Source of the DNA: Mycobacterium sp. AT1
Lineage (GTDB): Bacteria > Actinomycetota > Actinomycetes > Mycobacteriales > Mycobacteriaceae
Assembly (NCBI RefSeq): GCF_002043095.1
Contig: NZ_MVOC01000071.1
Location: forward strand, 1-34,287
Length of the DNA stretch: 34,287 nucleotides
Direction of reading: 5' to 3'
Shown: positions 14,617 to 23,175 of the stretch, in pieces
Layout: each line of letters opens with the position of its first letter
Numbering within the stretch: position 1 is the first letter of the stretch
Position numbers and translations under genes: made by a program
Notes under the pieces: generated by a model
Databases searched by the model: none
What the model saw: only the letters and a program-made list of their open reading frames with translations
What the model was told of the DNA's origin: nothing

Positions 14617-15901
14617 CGACCGCGCAGGTCCTGGCGGCTGCCGTCGCCGCGACGAACGCTCCGAGTGCCGACCAGCCGTCGACGCCGGCGAGGCCGTCCT
14701 TGGCCATCAGCAGCAGGGCGACGCCCGCCACGCACACCAGTACGCCAGCGGCCGCCGATCGGATGCCGGTCGCCCGAGCCGAGGCGTCCCACCAGGGAAG
14801 CCGGCGATGCTCCAAGGGCGACAGCAAGGCGAACGTCAGTGCCATGACCACCGCGAAGACGGCGGCCCGCAGCGCGAGGCGGCCCCAGAAACCCGGTTCG
14901 TGCACGTCGTAGGCATCGACGCCGACCGCGTGCAGCGTGAAGGTGGCCACGGCGATCGCGGGAATGTGCCAGAGGTAGAGCGTCATCGCTCCTCCGTTGC
15001 CGAGGGCGACGGCGCGCCAGACCCTCGGCCGTGCGGCCCAGCGGCGGATGGCGCCAGCGGCGAGCACGAACACGCACGACATCCAGGTGCAGTGCAGTGC
15101 GAGCAGCAGCGTGGGCGGCGACACGTTGGAGAGCCGCTCGGCGCCCGTCACGACCAGGGACACCTCGTACGGTCCGAGGGCGACGGCTGTGATCGCGGCG
15201 GCGAATGCGACGACCGCAGCGGCGAGCGCGGCCCGTGGGTTGACCAGGTTGCGCGCGTAGGCCACGCCGATCACCACCGGGATCAGCCAGACGAACAGGA
15301 AGTTGGCCACCCCGGCTTCGGGAGCGCAGACGGCGAGCCGGATCGCGTCCGTCCCCGCCGAGGCGGCGAGAAGGGCGACGACGACGAGGGCGATCGCGCG
15401 CCCGGACCGCAGTCGGGTCATGGCGGGGACGAACGCGAGCACCACCAGGTACACGCCGAGAAACCACAGCAGGGCGACGGATTCGCGCCCCAGTCCCGCC
15501 GCGGACTCGGCTCCGAGCACCAGCCGGGTCACCAGCAGTCCGAGCACCCATGCCGCGAGATACCAGAACACCGGGCGGCATAGTCGCTGGCTTCGGGTGA
15601 ACAGCCAGGTGCCCCACGCCGTTCCCGGCCGCCAGCCGTAGGCGCCCGCGGCACCGCCTGCCAAGAAGAACAGCGGCATGACCTGCACGATCCACGTGAT
15701 CGGGGCGATCACGGGCAGCTCACCAAGCAGATTGCCGATCCGCAGGCCGCCGGGGCCGATGGTGGCGAGCAGGAGCGCGCAGTGTCCGAACATCACCACG
15801 ACGAGAGCGCCCAGCCGGGCGACGTCGACTGCGCGGTCTCGGACGGGTGCGGAGTCGTCGGCGACCGTGGGTGCGCCGGTGGTCGACCTGGTCTGTGCCA
15901 T
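14591..15901 (-). CDS. Acyltransferase family 3 membrane protein
   Basis: A 436-residue multi-pass membrane protein with about ten transmembrane helices, of the acyltransferase-3 type that moves acyl groups onto cell-surface glycans or lipids. The N-terminal core shows RDRAVDVARLGALVVVMFGH, with the His near the end of the first helix. This is followed by MPLFFLAGGAAGAYGWR, then a long chain of hydrophobic segments including LYLWHIPAIAVATF near the C-terminal third. The start ATG at 15901 removes 49 residues of non-membrane-like sequence from the longest frame and begins MAQTRSTTG. The acceptor substrate cannot be predicted. It is divergent from the secreted protein at 15993 and converges with the FAD oxidase. 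Confidence 0.85.
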   Translation of the reverse strand: MAQTRSTTGAPTVADDSAPVRDRAVDVARLGALVVVMFGHCALLLATIGPGGLRIGNLLGELPVIAPITWIVQVMPLFFLAGGAAGAYGWRPGTAWGTWLFTRSQRLCRPVFWYLAAWVLGLLVTRLVLGAESAAGLGRESVALLWFLGVYLVVLAFVPAMTRLRSGRAIALVVVALLAASAGTDAIRLAVCAPEAGVANFLFVWLIPVVIGVAYARNLVNPRAALAAAVVAFAAAITAVALGPYEVSLVVTGAERLSNVSPPTLLLALHCTWMSCVFVLAAGAIRRWAARPRVWRAVALGNGGAMTLYLWHIPAIAVATFTLHAVGVDAYDVHEPGFWGRLALRAAVFAVVMALTFALLSPLEHRRLPWWDASARATGIRSAAAGVLVCVAGVALLLMAKDGLAGVDGWSALGAFVAATAAARTCAVVRTADSKT

Positions 15902-15955
15902 GTTCCCAGCATGCCGGGCAAACGGCTGCGGTGGATGAGTAGGACTACGCGAATT

Positions 15956-15985
15956 TTGGGGCGCCGGGTCGGATTCGCCTACATT
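15956..15985 (+). promoter_or_regulatory. Promoter of the secreted protein at 15993 (leaderless)
   Basis: TTGGGG (15956-15961), an 18-nt spacer and TACATT (15980-15985), followed by 7 nt and ATG at 15993. This selects the ATG over an in-frame TTG at 15984 that lies inside the -10 box. Confidence 0.6.
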
Positions 15986-15992
15986 GCAGGTA

Positions 15993-16901
15993 ATGCGTCC
16001 GTTACTGATCCTTATCACCGTCCTGGTCGGCGTCCTGGCGTCGTCCACCGCTCCCGCCGGTGCCGAAACGCAGGCAATGCCCGATCTGAGTGGTTATGCG
16101 ACGGTGTCGACGTACCCATTCGTGATGGGCAACGAGGTGTACTTCCAAACCCCTGACGGGCTGCTCTGTGCGATTCAGCCGGCCCGCGGCGCCGCGGGGT
16201 GCGACGGACGGCTGCCCGGCACGCCCGCCGAGGTCAACGAGATCGCCCTGAGTCCCGATGCCAGCACCCGGGGTCTGCTCGCGACCGCCAACCATCGCTT
16301 CGTGAAGTCGACCGGAAATGCCGCCCCGCTGCTGCGCGAGGGCCAGAAGATCGTCTTCGGGGACTTCTCGTGCGCCGTCGGCGCCGGGTCGTTCACCGCG
16401 TGCGTCAAGGGCCAGCCGGCGTCGCAGTGGATGGTGTTGTCTCCCAACGGAACCGGCGTCGGACCCAAGACCGACGGGCTGCCGCCGGGCTTCCCGGACC
16501 CGAACGACTTCGTCGTGGGCGACGAGACCTACATCGTCGGCCAGGGCGCGAAGAACCTCTTTCCGGTCTTCACCGTCGAGGGCGGTCTCACCTGTTCGAT
16601 CGTCGTCTTCAGCGGTGGCGAAATCGGCTGCGACGGACCGCTACCGGGTGTCACCGGCGGGGAGAACGAGGTGTTCGCGCAACTGCCGGGCGCCGCGGGG
16701 ATCCGCCGTACCGACGCACCGAAGTTCAAGACACCCGCCTATCCCGGCCCGGTGAAGCAGCTGCCGGTCGGGTACCGCGTGCACGGAATCGGGTCGGTGT
16801 GCATGGCGCTGCCCGGGGGCGTGGCGTGCACGGGGACGTTGGCCGGGGCGGTCAACGGCTTCGAGGTGACGCCGGCGGGGGTGTCGACGTTCGGCGGGTG
16901 A
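15993..16901 (+). CDS. Secreted protein with repeated Cys-pair modules
   Basis: A 302-residue exported protein. The signal peptide is LLILITVLVGVLASS followed by TAPAGA and cleavage before ETQA. The mature protein contains repeated units in which a Cys occurs in a strand and a second Cys about 15 residues later: LLCAIQ with GCDGRLPG, FSCAVG with TACVKG, LTCSIV with GCDGPLPG, and SVCMAL with VACTGTL. The GCDG-LPG motif appears twice, so the protein probably arose by duplication of a small disulfide-bonded beta unit. Similar proteins are frequent in mycobacterial secretomes and have no assigned role. It converges with the DUF4239 gene, 9 nt away. Confidence 0.8.
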   Translation: MRPLLILITVLVGVLASSTAPAGAETQAMPDLSGYATVSTYPFVMGNEVYFQTPDGLLCAIQPARGAAGCDGRLPGTPAEVNEIALSPDASTRGLLATANHRFVKSTGNAAPLLREGQKIVFGDFSCAVGAGSFTACVKGQPASQWMVLSPNGTGVGPKTDGLPPGFPDPNDFVVGDETYIVGQGAKNLFPVFTVEGGLTCSIVVFSGGEIGCDGPLPGVTGGENEVFAQLPGAAGIRRTDAPKFKTPAYPGPVKQLPVGYRVHGIGSVCMALPGGVACTGTLAGAVNGFEVTPAGVSTFGG

Positions 16902-16910
16902 TCCTCCCCG

Positions 16911-17702
16911 TCAGGGGTTGGGCCGCTGATGTTCCCACGTCTGAAGCACGTTGACGTACGGGTCGGGTGGGACCGACAGGGCGCCGACGAACGGATGCTC
17001 GAGCGCGAAGATCAGGTAGATCACGAAACCCATCAGGCCAGCGGTCAAGCCGACCGCGCAGGCGTGCACGACGAGGTCGCGGGTGCCGAAGAGGAACGTG
17101 AACGCCATGACCACGGCGCCACCGCCGACCAACAACACCCAGAGTTCACCGGGAACCGCCGCGTCGCCGGCCGTGACCCGCATCTTGCGGTTGGCGCTCA
17201 GGTCGTTCAACTTGACGATGTCGTGGTCGAAGAACGCAATCTCGTTGCGGCTCTGCGGTTGAACGCTCAGGTAGGCCGACCAGACGTCGGTCATCGGGCC
17301 GGATTCCTCCTCGATGGTCTCCCCACGTCGCATCCGCGGTAGTTCGTCGTCGATCACGTCCTTGGTGTAGGCAATGAGGCTCCGCTGAACCTCCGCCCGG
17401 TCCGTGGGTGGTATCGCGACGGAGTCCCTCAGCAGCTCGGCGATGGCACTTGCCTCCGCCTGGGTGGCGTCCTCGGCGTCACCGAACTGTTCCCACACCA
17501 CGACCACCAGGAACGCCACCAGTACCGCGTACAAGACGCCGGCCAGTTGGAAGACTTGCGAGGACACCAGATTCGCGCTCTCGAGCCTGGTGTGCGACAC
17601 CAGCTTTCGGAAGACGAGGAGCCCACCGACCGACAACCCGACCACGACGGCCACGGCAAGGAACCCGAGTAGCGGGGCGGGCATCTGTAGCAGCCAGATC
17701 AC
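16911..17702 (-). CDS. DUF4239-like membrane protein
   Basis: A 263-residue protein with two N-terminal transmembrane helices (about 9-31 and 50-72) and two C-terminal ones (about 188-208 and 212-235), separated by a hydrophilic helical domain of about 110 residues (EDATQAEASAIAELL...). VWEQFGDAEDATQAEASAIA after the second helix is the recognisable block of the DUF4239 family. The function is unknown. The GTG at 17702 is used with GGGGGA upstream, while an ATG at 17681 would remove most of the leading segment. Confidence 0.8.
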   Translation of the reverse strand: MIWLLQMPAPLLGFLAVAVVVGLSVGGLLVFRKLVSHTRLESANLVSSQVFQLAGVLYAVLVAFLVVVVWEQFGDAEDATQAEASAIAELLRDSVAIPPTDRAEVQRSLIAYTKDVIDDELPRMRRGETIEEESGPMTDVWSAYLSVQPQSRNEIAFFDHDIVKLNDLSANRKMRVTAGDAAVPGELWVLLVGGGAVVMAFTFLFGTRDLVVHACAVGLTAGLMGFVIYLIFALEHPFVGALSVPPDPYVNVLQTWEHQRPNP

Positions 17703-17798
17703 GGGCAGTGTCCCCCAGTCCGGCGGACGCGAGCCGTCCGCAGCGCCATTATGGCCAATCGGGCCGGTGCGAGCGGGGTAACGCCGAGATGGACCCTC

Positions 17799-19202
17799 TC
17801 AGATGACCGAGCGCAACCCGAGGGCGGTGGACACCTGCGCCGCGACGACGCATACGCCCGTGGCGAGCTGCCGACCCACGGGGCCGGGCAGATCGTCGAC
17901 GTGTCCGCACGCGGAACCCAGCACACCGCCCCTCGGCAGCACCGCCACCACGCCCGGAGTCAGTTGCAGGACAACGGCATAGCCGTCGTGATCGCCGGTC
18001 GTGAGGGTGCCGTCGTCGTAGGCGTTGCCGAGGGGGACGACGCCGACCACGGTCGCGGCGCCGCTGGCGACGAGCCGACGGGCCAGTGCCGCGCGAGCGG
18101 TCTCGGACGAGACGTACTCGTGGGTGAAGGGGTTGGCGGGGTTGAGCTGTTCGGTGCTGAACGCGCCCGACCACACGTAACCCGCGCCGTTGGCCGCGGG
18201 GGCGGCCCCGAACATCCGGCCGTGGTCGTTGGGGAACAGGAAGAAGTTGTCGGAGAACGCCTGGAGGAAGCCGGTGGGCTGCTGTCCGTAGCTGGCGCCG
18301 TTGATGATTCCGGAGAAGCCGGTGCTGTGAATTGGTTGGGCGGGGAATCCGGCTCGGGTCATCGCGGCGTCGAGCCGGGCCGCGGATTCCGCGGAGCTCG
18401 TCGACGTCGGGTCGAGGATGATGACGTTGACGGGTTCGAGAACCGTCTTGCCGCCGTGCCGAACGCCGCCGTAGTTGGCGATCTTCCCGTTGGGTTGGAG
18501 CAGCCAGGTCCCGATGTCGCCGTACACGGTGTGCGCGACGTCGGTGGGGCGCGGCGCGTCCGGCGCCGCGACGGGTGCGGCGGCGTTCGGCTGAACGGTG
18601 GTCACCGCGGCGGCGGGTTTGGCGAGGGCGGTGGCGCCTTCGATCTCCCGTCGAATCAGCTGCAGCGCCCCGAGCACGACCTGTCCCGGAGCTACCGGCG
18701 CGCCGCCGGTGCGCGTCGTCGAGGTGCTCTTGGACGCTGCGGGTGAACCGGTGACCGCGGTCGTGGTCGGCGCCTCCTTGGCAGGGGCGGTGACGTCGTC
18801 GGCGGCGGGCTGAGCGGCGGTCGCCGAGGGGGACGAATGCTTGGTCGCCCGGCCGTTCCCGGAGCCCGGCTTGCGGGTGGATGGCCGGGTCGACTCGGCA
18901 CCGGGAGATTCGGGCGAGTCGGCCACGGCGGTGCCGCCGGAGGCTGCCTCGTCAGCGCCTGCGCCCTTGACCGTCTTGGTCGTCTCGGACGACTTGGTCG
19001 ACGACTGCGAGCTGCTGCCGCTCTTGGGACCGTCGGTGCCGGTGGTCCCCTCGGCATGGGCGACTCCGGCTCCACCGGCGACGGCCGCGCCGATGCCCAG
19101 TGCCAGCGCCAGTGCGCCGATTCGGCCGACGTAGTTGGCCGCGCCCGCGCCGGTTACCGCCGCGTGCCGCGGCGCATGGCTGGATTTGCTGTGCCGCCCC
19201 AT
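17799..19202 (-). CDS. Exported surface protein with a Ser/Thr/Pro-rich linker
   Basis: A protein of 467 residues. It begins MGRHSK, then a signal/anchor helix (RIGALALALGIGAAVAGGAG) ending near AHA, the N-terminus shared by many mycobacterial cell-surface proteins. A disordered Ser/Thr/Lys/Pro/Ala linker covers about 50-165. The C-terminal globular region, about 200-465, contains YGDIGTWLLQPNGKIANYGG, VNVIILDPTSTSS, a FLFPNDHGRMFG segment and a GDHDGYAVVLQ segment. I do not recognise the domain by function. The second ATG (19202) is chosen because AGGGGG lies 6 nt before it; for the first ATG (19208) it would be too close. A promoter is visible at 19272-19300. Confidence 0.75.
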   Translation of the reverse strand: MGRHSKSSHAPRHAAVTGAGAANYVGRIGALALALGIGAAVAGGAGVAHAEGTTGTDGPKSGSSSQSSTKSSETTKTVKGAGADEAASGGTAVADSPESPGAESTRPSTRKPGSGNGRATKHSSPSATAAQPAADDVTAPAKEAPTTTAVTGSPAASKSTSTTRTGGAPVAPGQVVLGALQLIRREIEGATALAKPAAAVTTVQPNAAAPVAAPDAPRPTDVAHTVYGDIGTWLLQPNGKIANYGGVRHGGKTVLEPVNVIILDPTSTSSAESAARLDAAMTRAGFPAQPIHSTGFSGIINGASYGQQPTGFLQAFSDNFFLFPNDHGRMFGAAPAANGAGYVWSGAFSTEQLNPANPFTHEYVSSETARAALARRLVASGAATVVGVVPLGNAYDDGTLTTGDHDGYAVVLQLTPGVVAVLPRGGVLGSACGHVDDLPGPVGRQLATGVCVVAAQVSTALGLRSVI

Positions 19203-19271
19203 CGCCATCCCCCTGGATTCGCTCGTCTCGAGGGACTTCGCGCGCTTCTCACCGGTCCTCGACCGACGAAT

Positions 19272-19300
19272 CGTATACGCACCGCGCCGGTCGTCGGCAA
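19272..19300 (-). promoter_or_regulatory. Promoter of the surface-protein gene
   Basis: On the minus strand TTGCCG (19295-19300), a 17-nt spacer and TATACG (19272-19277; TACGAT is a shifted alternative) form a SigA-like promoter about 60 nt upstream of the start codon. Confidence 0.5.
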
Positions 19301-19560
19301 AGGAACCGCCACGATGGGCGGTGGGGCGGCAAGGGGGAGCGAGACGCCCGTCCTCCCCCAGCAGGCACGTCGAATTGCCTCACCCCTTGCCTGTCGAAGG
19401 TGGTCGATCGGGCGCAATCTGCCCAGACTGCCTTCGCCACCAAACGGGTAGACCAAATCCGTTTTCAGCAAACCGTCAACGGGTGTGATGAAGTCGGGGC
19501 GTCATTTGCCGGCCGCGAACGCCAGGGTTCGGGCGCCGGACCGCCTGAGACGATTTAGGG

Positions 19561-19593
19561 GCGGGGCCGCAGGCCACGTCACCGCAGCCCCGC
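19561..19593 (-). terminator. Probable terminator of the GreA-like gene
   Basis: GCGGGGC (19561-19567) and GCCCCGC (19587-19593) form a 7-bp stem that extends by two more pairs after one mismatch. It begins 21 nt after the stop codon. There is no U-tract. Confidence 0.45.
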
Positions 19594-19614
19594 GAGACGC
19601 AACTTACCTGCCCG

Positions 19615-20112
19615 TCAACGGTTCGGCATGTCGAGGGCTTCGGCGTCACTTTCTTGGGTGTGCAGGCCGTACGGCACGGCGGTCAGCATCGTGACGGAAA
19701 GCTCGGCGCCGTTGGGCAGGCCGTAGGTGCGCCGCTCCCCCGCGCGGGCGCCGACGATCGCCGCCCCCAGTGGCGACTGGACCGAATAGACCTCCAGGTC
19801 ACCGTGTTCGGCGCCGCGCACGCCAAGCAGGAACGTCTCCACGTCGCCGGTGTCGCCGTACCGCACCGTGACCACCATGCCTGGCTCGGCGACCCCGTCG
19901 TCGGGCGGATCCTCGCCGACGACTGCGTTCAGCAGCAGGTCGTGGATTCGTTGGATGCGGGCTTGGCGGGCGCGCCTGACGGCGATTGCGTTTTCGTCGG
20001 CGTCCTGGTCTCCAGGGGAGCTCGCACACAGTTCGCGCAGAGTGTCGAACTCGCGGCGCAGCCGCTCGTGGGCGCCCGCCGATATCCACACCCGGTCGGT
20101 GATGGTCGTCAT
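19615..20112 (-). CDS. GreA/GreB-like elongation-factor-family protein
   Basis: A 165-residue protein with the two-domain Gre layout. The N-terminal region (about 8-68) is helical and hairpin-like (RLRREFDTLRELCASS ... RRARQARIQRIHDLLLNA) with an acidic GDQDADEN turn. The C-terminal FKBP-like domain (about 76-150) contains the signature SPLGAAIVGARAGERRTYGL. Canonical Gre factors insert the coiled coil into the RNA-polymerase secondary channel and stimulate cleavage of backtracked RNA. The hairpin here is shorter and its tip differs, so it may be a Gre-like regulator and not true GreA, comparable to the extra Gre-like protein of M. tuberculosis (Rv3788, from memory). An AAAGGAACC site precedes the ATG. 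A 12-bp hairpin lies just upstream. Confidence 0.85.
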   Translation of the reverse strand: MTTITDRVWISAGAHERLRREFDTLRELCASSPGDQDADENAIAVRRARQARIQRIHDLLLNAVVGEDPPDDGVAEPGMVVTVRYGDTGDVETFLLGVRGAEHGDLEVYSVQSPLGAAIVGARAGERRTYGLPNGAELSVTMLTAVPYGLHTQESDAEALDMPNR

Positions 20113-20135
20113 TCGAGGTTCCTTTCATGGGTTGC

Positions 20136-20175
20136 CGTCAGGGGCGGGCGGTGAACGGTTGCGCCGCCCCTGACG
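20136..20175 (-). terminator. 12-bp perfect hairpin upstream of the GreA-like gene
   Basis: CGTCAGGGGCGG (20136-20147) and CCGCCCCTGACG (20164-20175) pair perfectly around a 16-nt loop. On the minus strand it follows the 59-codon ORF by 35 nt and ends 23 nt before the GreA-like ATG. It is either a strong terminator without a U-tract or an attenuator in the leader of the GreA-like gene. Confidence 0.6.
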
Positions 20176-20210
20176 ACTCGCAGCGCCCGAGGTGGGCGGA
20201 GGTAGGACCG

Positions 20211-20390
20211 TCAGGCGACGGCGCGTCGCCGTGGATCGAAGGGCCGCAGCACTTCGGGTTGCTTGCCGGTGGTGATCTGTTCGGCGAGAAGGCGTCCCGT
20301 CACCGGACGCGGACCCGCCCAGACATCGCTGCGCTCGTCGCCGCCCATGTCGCTGCCTCCGTCGTCGAAGTCGTGTGCTGATGACTCCAT
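20211..20390 (-). CDS. 59-aa ORF resembling the C-terminus of an FAD amino-acid oxidase
   Basis: An open frame from ATG at 20390 to TGA at 20211, 59 residues with codon use like the neighbouring genes. Residues 1-22 are acidic and Gly-rich (ESSAHDFDDGGSDMGGDERS). Residues 24-55 (WAGPRPVTGRLLAEQI, then TTGKQPEVLRPFDPRR) strongly recall the last segments of D-amino-acid dehydrogenase and sarcosine-oxidase-type flavoproteins, where WAGxRPxT and GRLLAExI...PFxxxR occur far apart. It may be a short real protein or a deleted remnant of such an enzyme; without a flavin-binding fold it cannot be an oxidase. It lies between pucR and the GreA-like gene on the same strand. Confidence 0.5.
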   Translation of the reverse strand: MESSAHDFDDGGSDMGGDERSDVWAGPRPVTGRLLAEQITTGKQPEVLRPFDPRRRAVA

Positions 20391-20446
20391 GGTGCGGCGG
20401 GCGGCGCGGCATTACTTGGCGCGAGAGGACAACGACGAGCAGCACA

Positions 20447-20465
20447 GTTGTCGGATCTCGACAAC
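20447..20465 (-). terminator. Probable terminator of the PucR gene
   Basis: GTTGTCG (20447-20453) and CGACAAC (20459-20465) form a perfect 7-bp stem with a 5-nt loop, 15 nt after the PucR stop on the minus strand. The sequence after it is U/G-rich (TGTGCTGCTCGTCGTTGTCC). Confidence 0.5.
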
Positions 20466-20480
20466 GGCTGTTTCGTACAG

Positions 20481-22004
20481 TCAGGTGCCGTCGACGGCGG
20501 CGAGTTCGACCATCATGGCCAGCCGCTTGCGGGCGTCGGTCAGGGGGAGATCGGTGACCTCACCCATCTTGCGCAGGCGGTATCGCACGGTGTTCTCGTG
20601 GACGCCGAGCCGAAGACCCGCCGCCGCGGGATCCCCGAGCGCCTCGAGCCACGCCCTCAGCGTCGACGCGTACTCCGTTGCGTGGACCCGATCGTGTCGT
20701 CGCAGCTCGGCGATCGGCCCCCGGTCGGGGGTCCGGCCGGACCGAGCTGCGGTACGGAGCCGCTGCAGCAATATCTCGTCCCAGGATTCGTCGTAGGCCG
20801 GAGGCTCGGAATCGGCGGGCTTGCTCACGTGAAGGGCCAGACATTCGTCGGCCTCCTGGCGGGCCGCCGGAAGGTCGGTCGCGGTCGCCGACTTGCTGAT
20901 GCCTGCAGTCACCGTCGTCCGGTCGGGCAGAGCCGCGCGAAGACCGGCAACCCACGCGCGCGCCGCGGTCGCCGGCTCACCGGGCAGCAGGGTGTAGACG
21001 GTGTTGCCTGCCAGCGCGCTCCGTCCTGGGCGCGACCAGCCGAACCCGGCGGTCGCACGCTCGAATGCCAAGAGCAGAGCCGCATCCCGCTCCGCGTCGA
21101 TAGACGCCTGCACGGCGATAACCCGCATCGGTCCCCGCGGCACCCCGAGCCTGCTGGCCGACGCGGCGGCGTCGGCGCTGCCGTCCAACAATCGGATCAC
21201 CAGGTCGGACTCCACCTGACGCTCGAGGTCGGCGCTGGCGCGTGACCTCAGCAGGTGCAATGCCACGGTGCGGGCGCCGTCAGCCAGCGCGGTGCGTTCG
21301 GGGTCGACCAACGGTTCGCGGCACGAGACCCATACCGACCCCATCAGTTCTCGTCCGGACCGCACCGCGACCACCATGCGGCCGGACAACCCGTGGTCGT
21401 CGTCGGGGCCGACGAAGAGGGGGTCGTCGGAGGCCGCGAGGTGCGCGAATACCCCACGTGCCGAGAAGAATTCGTGCAACCGCTCCGACGCCTGCCGACC
21501 CATGATCGTCGCGACCCGGGCGGGGTCGGCGCCGTCCTGCCTGCTGGAGTAGGCGAGCACCCGCGCCAACGCGTCCTCGATGGTGACCGCACCGCCCGTC
21601 GATTCGGCGAGACTGTCGGCCAGCGCGAACAAATCGGTGGGGCCACGGCCTGATTCGGTCTCACGTCCTTCCAACACCAGCCCGTAGACCACCGCCGCGA
21701 GCTCACTCCACCGCACTGCAGGCTCGACGACCAACACCGCGACTCCCGCCGCCTCCGCCGAGGATGCAGTGTCGCCGTCGTCCCGAACGAGCACCGCCGT
21801 CGCGCGCGCCGAGACCGCCCATCGCACCGCCTCGTCGACTGAGCGCGCCTCGACGGCCAACAGCACGTCGCCCGTCACCGGTCCCCCGACGGCAACCTCG
21901 TGCAGCACCACGCTGCCCAATTCGGCGGAGCGCGGCATCGGGCAGACGCGCAACTGGACGCCGTAGCCGCCCAACACGTTGACCAGCCTGTCCAGCGTGA
22001 TCAC
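20481..22004 (-). CDS. PucR/CdaR-family transcriptional regulator
   Basis: A 507-residue regulator. The N-terminal about 110 residues match the PucR sensor region (ITLDRLVNVLGGYGVQL ... GDVLLAVEARSVDEAV). A middle helical/GAF-like part follows, then a GGDEF-like CdaR segment (about 285-400). At the C-terminus is the PucR-type helix-turn-helix (LRLGVHENTVRYRLRKMGEV, about 462-481). Family members activate purine, allantoin, amine, amino-acid or sugar-acid catabolism genes in response to small molecules. Its place behind the acetamidase and hydrolase, on the same strand, makes control of amide or nitrogen use the likely role. The GTG at 22004 has GGGAGG 6 nt upstream. A TTGACT motif in the 102-nt gap before it may be part of a separate promoter. 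Confidence 0.9.
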   Translation of the reverse strand: MITLDRLVNVLGGYGVQLRVCPMPRSAELGSVVLHEVAVGGPVTGDVLLAVEARSVDEAVRWAVSARATAVLVRDDGDTASSAEAAGVAVLVVEPAVRWSELAAVVYGLVLEGRETESGRGPTDLFALADSLAESTGGAVTIEDALARVLAYSSRQDGADPARVATIMGRQASERLHEFFSARGVFAHLAASDDPLFVGPDDDHGLSGRMVVAVRSGRELMGSVWVSCREPLVDPERTALADGARTVALHLLRSRASADLERQVESDLVIRLLDGSADAAASASRLGVPRGPMRVIAVQASIDAERDAALLLAFERATAGFGWSRPGRSALAGNTVYTLLPGEPATAARAWVAGLRAALPDRTTVTAGISKSATATDLPAARQEADECLALHVSKPADSEPPAYDESWDEILLQRLRTAARSGRTPDRGPIAELRRHDRVHATEYASTLRAWLEALGDPAAAGLRLGVHENTVRYRLRKMGEVTDLPLTDARKRLAMMVELAAVDGT

Positions 22005-22106
22005 GCACGCCTCCCATCCGGTGCGGTACTGGAACCACCCGACGGCCAGTCAATAGTTCGCGGCGCAGGAACTCAAGGCGCCCGACGGTGTCACCCCGCC
22101 GGATGA

Positions 22107-23156
22107 TCAGTTCTGCGGCGAATAACCCGGTCTGGCCAGCAGGTCCCGGATGCCGGCGTCGATGAACGCGGTGTCCACCGGGTTGGGCCCTCCCCCGGCG
22201 AAGTGACCCCAGATACCGGGAATGACGCGTACCTCGCCGTTGGCGATGAATTGCGTCGCCCAGTGCTCGTCCTCGGGAGGGAAGTAGAGATCCTTTTCCG
22301 CTGGCATCGCCAGAAGCGGACAGCGGATCGAGGCGAGCGCCTTCTCGACGTCACCGCCGAATCCTGGTGTGTTGCCCACGTTTCCGCTATGCCAGGTCCT
22401 GAGCATGGTGATCAGGTTGTTGGGATCGCGCCCGTCACGGAAGAAGTTCTCCCAGAAGCCGTACAGGAAGTCGTCGAACGAGGTGAACCCCATCTCGCGC
22501 CACGCCTCCTCCCAGTAGAACGCCTGCGAGAAACCCCAGCCCGAGTACACCCGGGCAAAGGCCCGTAATCCCTTGACGGGTAATGCATCCGGGGAGTAGT
22601 CGCCATCGGCCCACACCGCGTCGGCGGTGAGCGCGGCGATCAACGACTCGAGGAAGACCTTGTTGTGCGGCGCGGTCTTGCTCGACCCGCAGAACGGTGC
22701 GGCACGTTGCACCATCTCCGGATGGCTCACGGCCCACTGATAGGTCTGGCCGGCACCCATCGACCATCCGGTCACGAGCGCGATCGTCGACGCCCCGAAC
22801 TTCTCGGTGACCAGTTTGTGTTGCGCCTCCACCTGGTCGTAGAACGTCACGGCGGGAAAGCGGGCCCGATCGTAGGGGGACGGGGTGTTGGACGGCGACG
22901 AGGAGAGTCCGTTGCCGAGCATGTTGGGCACGACGATGAACCACTCGTCGGGGTTGAGCGCCTTGTCGGTGCCGATCAACCATTCGTTGTCGGTGTGCCA
23001 CCCCGAGTACCACGTGGGGTAGACGATGACGTTGGTCTTGTCGGCGTTGAGCGTGCCGTAGGTCTTGTAGGCGAGCGTCGCGCCTCGCAGCGTGGCGCCG
23101 CTCTGGAGCGTGAAGTCGCCGAGTTCGAAGTGCTCGGCATCGGTGGGAGCAGGCAT
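22107..23156 (-). CDS. Alpha/beta hydrolase, homoserine-O-acetyltransferase-like
   Basis: A 349-residue alpha/beta-fold enzyme. Its layout follows the MetX-like group: an N-terminal FELGDFTLQSGATLRGATLA block, NMLGNGLSSSPSN near 78-90, the nucleophile elbow GWSMGAGQ with Ser132, a helical cap, MPAEKDLYFPPED with the acid, and the His in WGHFAGGG near the C-terminus. It probably does not make acetylhomoserine, since it lies in an amide-degradation operon, 19 nt downstream of the acetamidase. A hydrolase or acyltransferase acting on an acylated amide, or on the acid released by the amidase, is more plausible but unproven. The ATG at 23156 has AAAGGGG before it; 60 extra residues of the longest frame are Arg-rich readthrough of the fmdA end and are excluded. 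Confidence 0.85.
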   Translation of the reverse strand: MPAPTDAEHFELGDFTLQSGATLRGATLAYKTYGTLNADKTNVIVYPTWYSGWHTDNEWLIGTDKALNPDEWFIVVPNMLGNGLSSSPSNTPSPYDRARFPAVTFYDQVEAQHKLVTEKFGASTIALVTGWSMGAGQTYQWAVSHPEMVQRAAPFCGSSKTAPHNKVFLESLIAALTADAVWADGDYSPDALPVKGLRAFARVYSGWGFSQAFYWEEAWREMGFTSFDDFLYGFWENFFRDGRDPNNLITMLRTWHSGNVGNTPGFGGDVEKALASIRCPLLAMPAEKDLYFPPEDEHWATQFIANGEVRVIPGIWGHFAGGGPNPVDTAFIDAGIRDLLARPGYSPQN

Positions 23157-23175
23157 GACGGATCCCCTTTGACTC

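Larger units (their letters stand above)
19203..19614. other. Intergenic stretch between the surface protein and the GreA-like gene
   Basis: About 410 bases without a convincing gene. It holds the minus-strand promoter of the surface-protein gene (19272-19300), a leader of about 60 nt, and near its right end the hairpin that probably ends the GreA-like transcript (19561-19593). The middle (19320-19540) shows no further structure that I can support. Confidence 0.6.
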
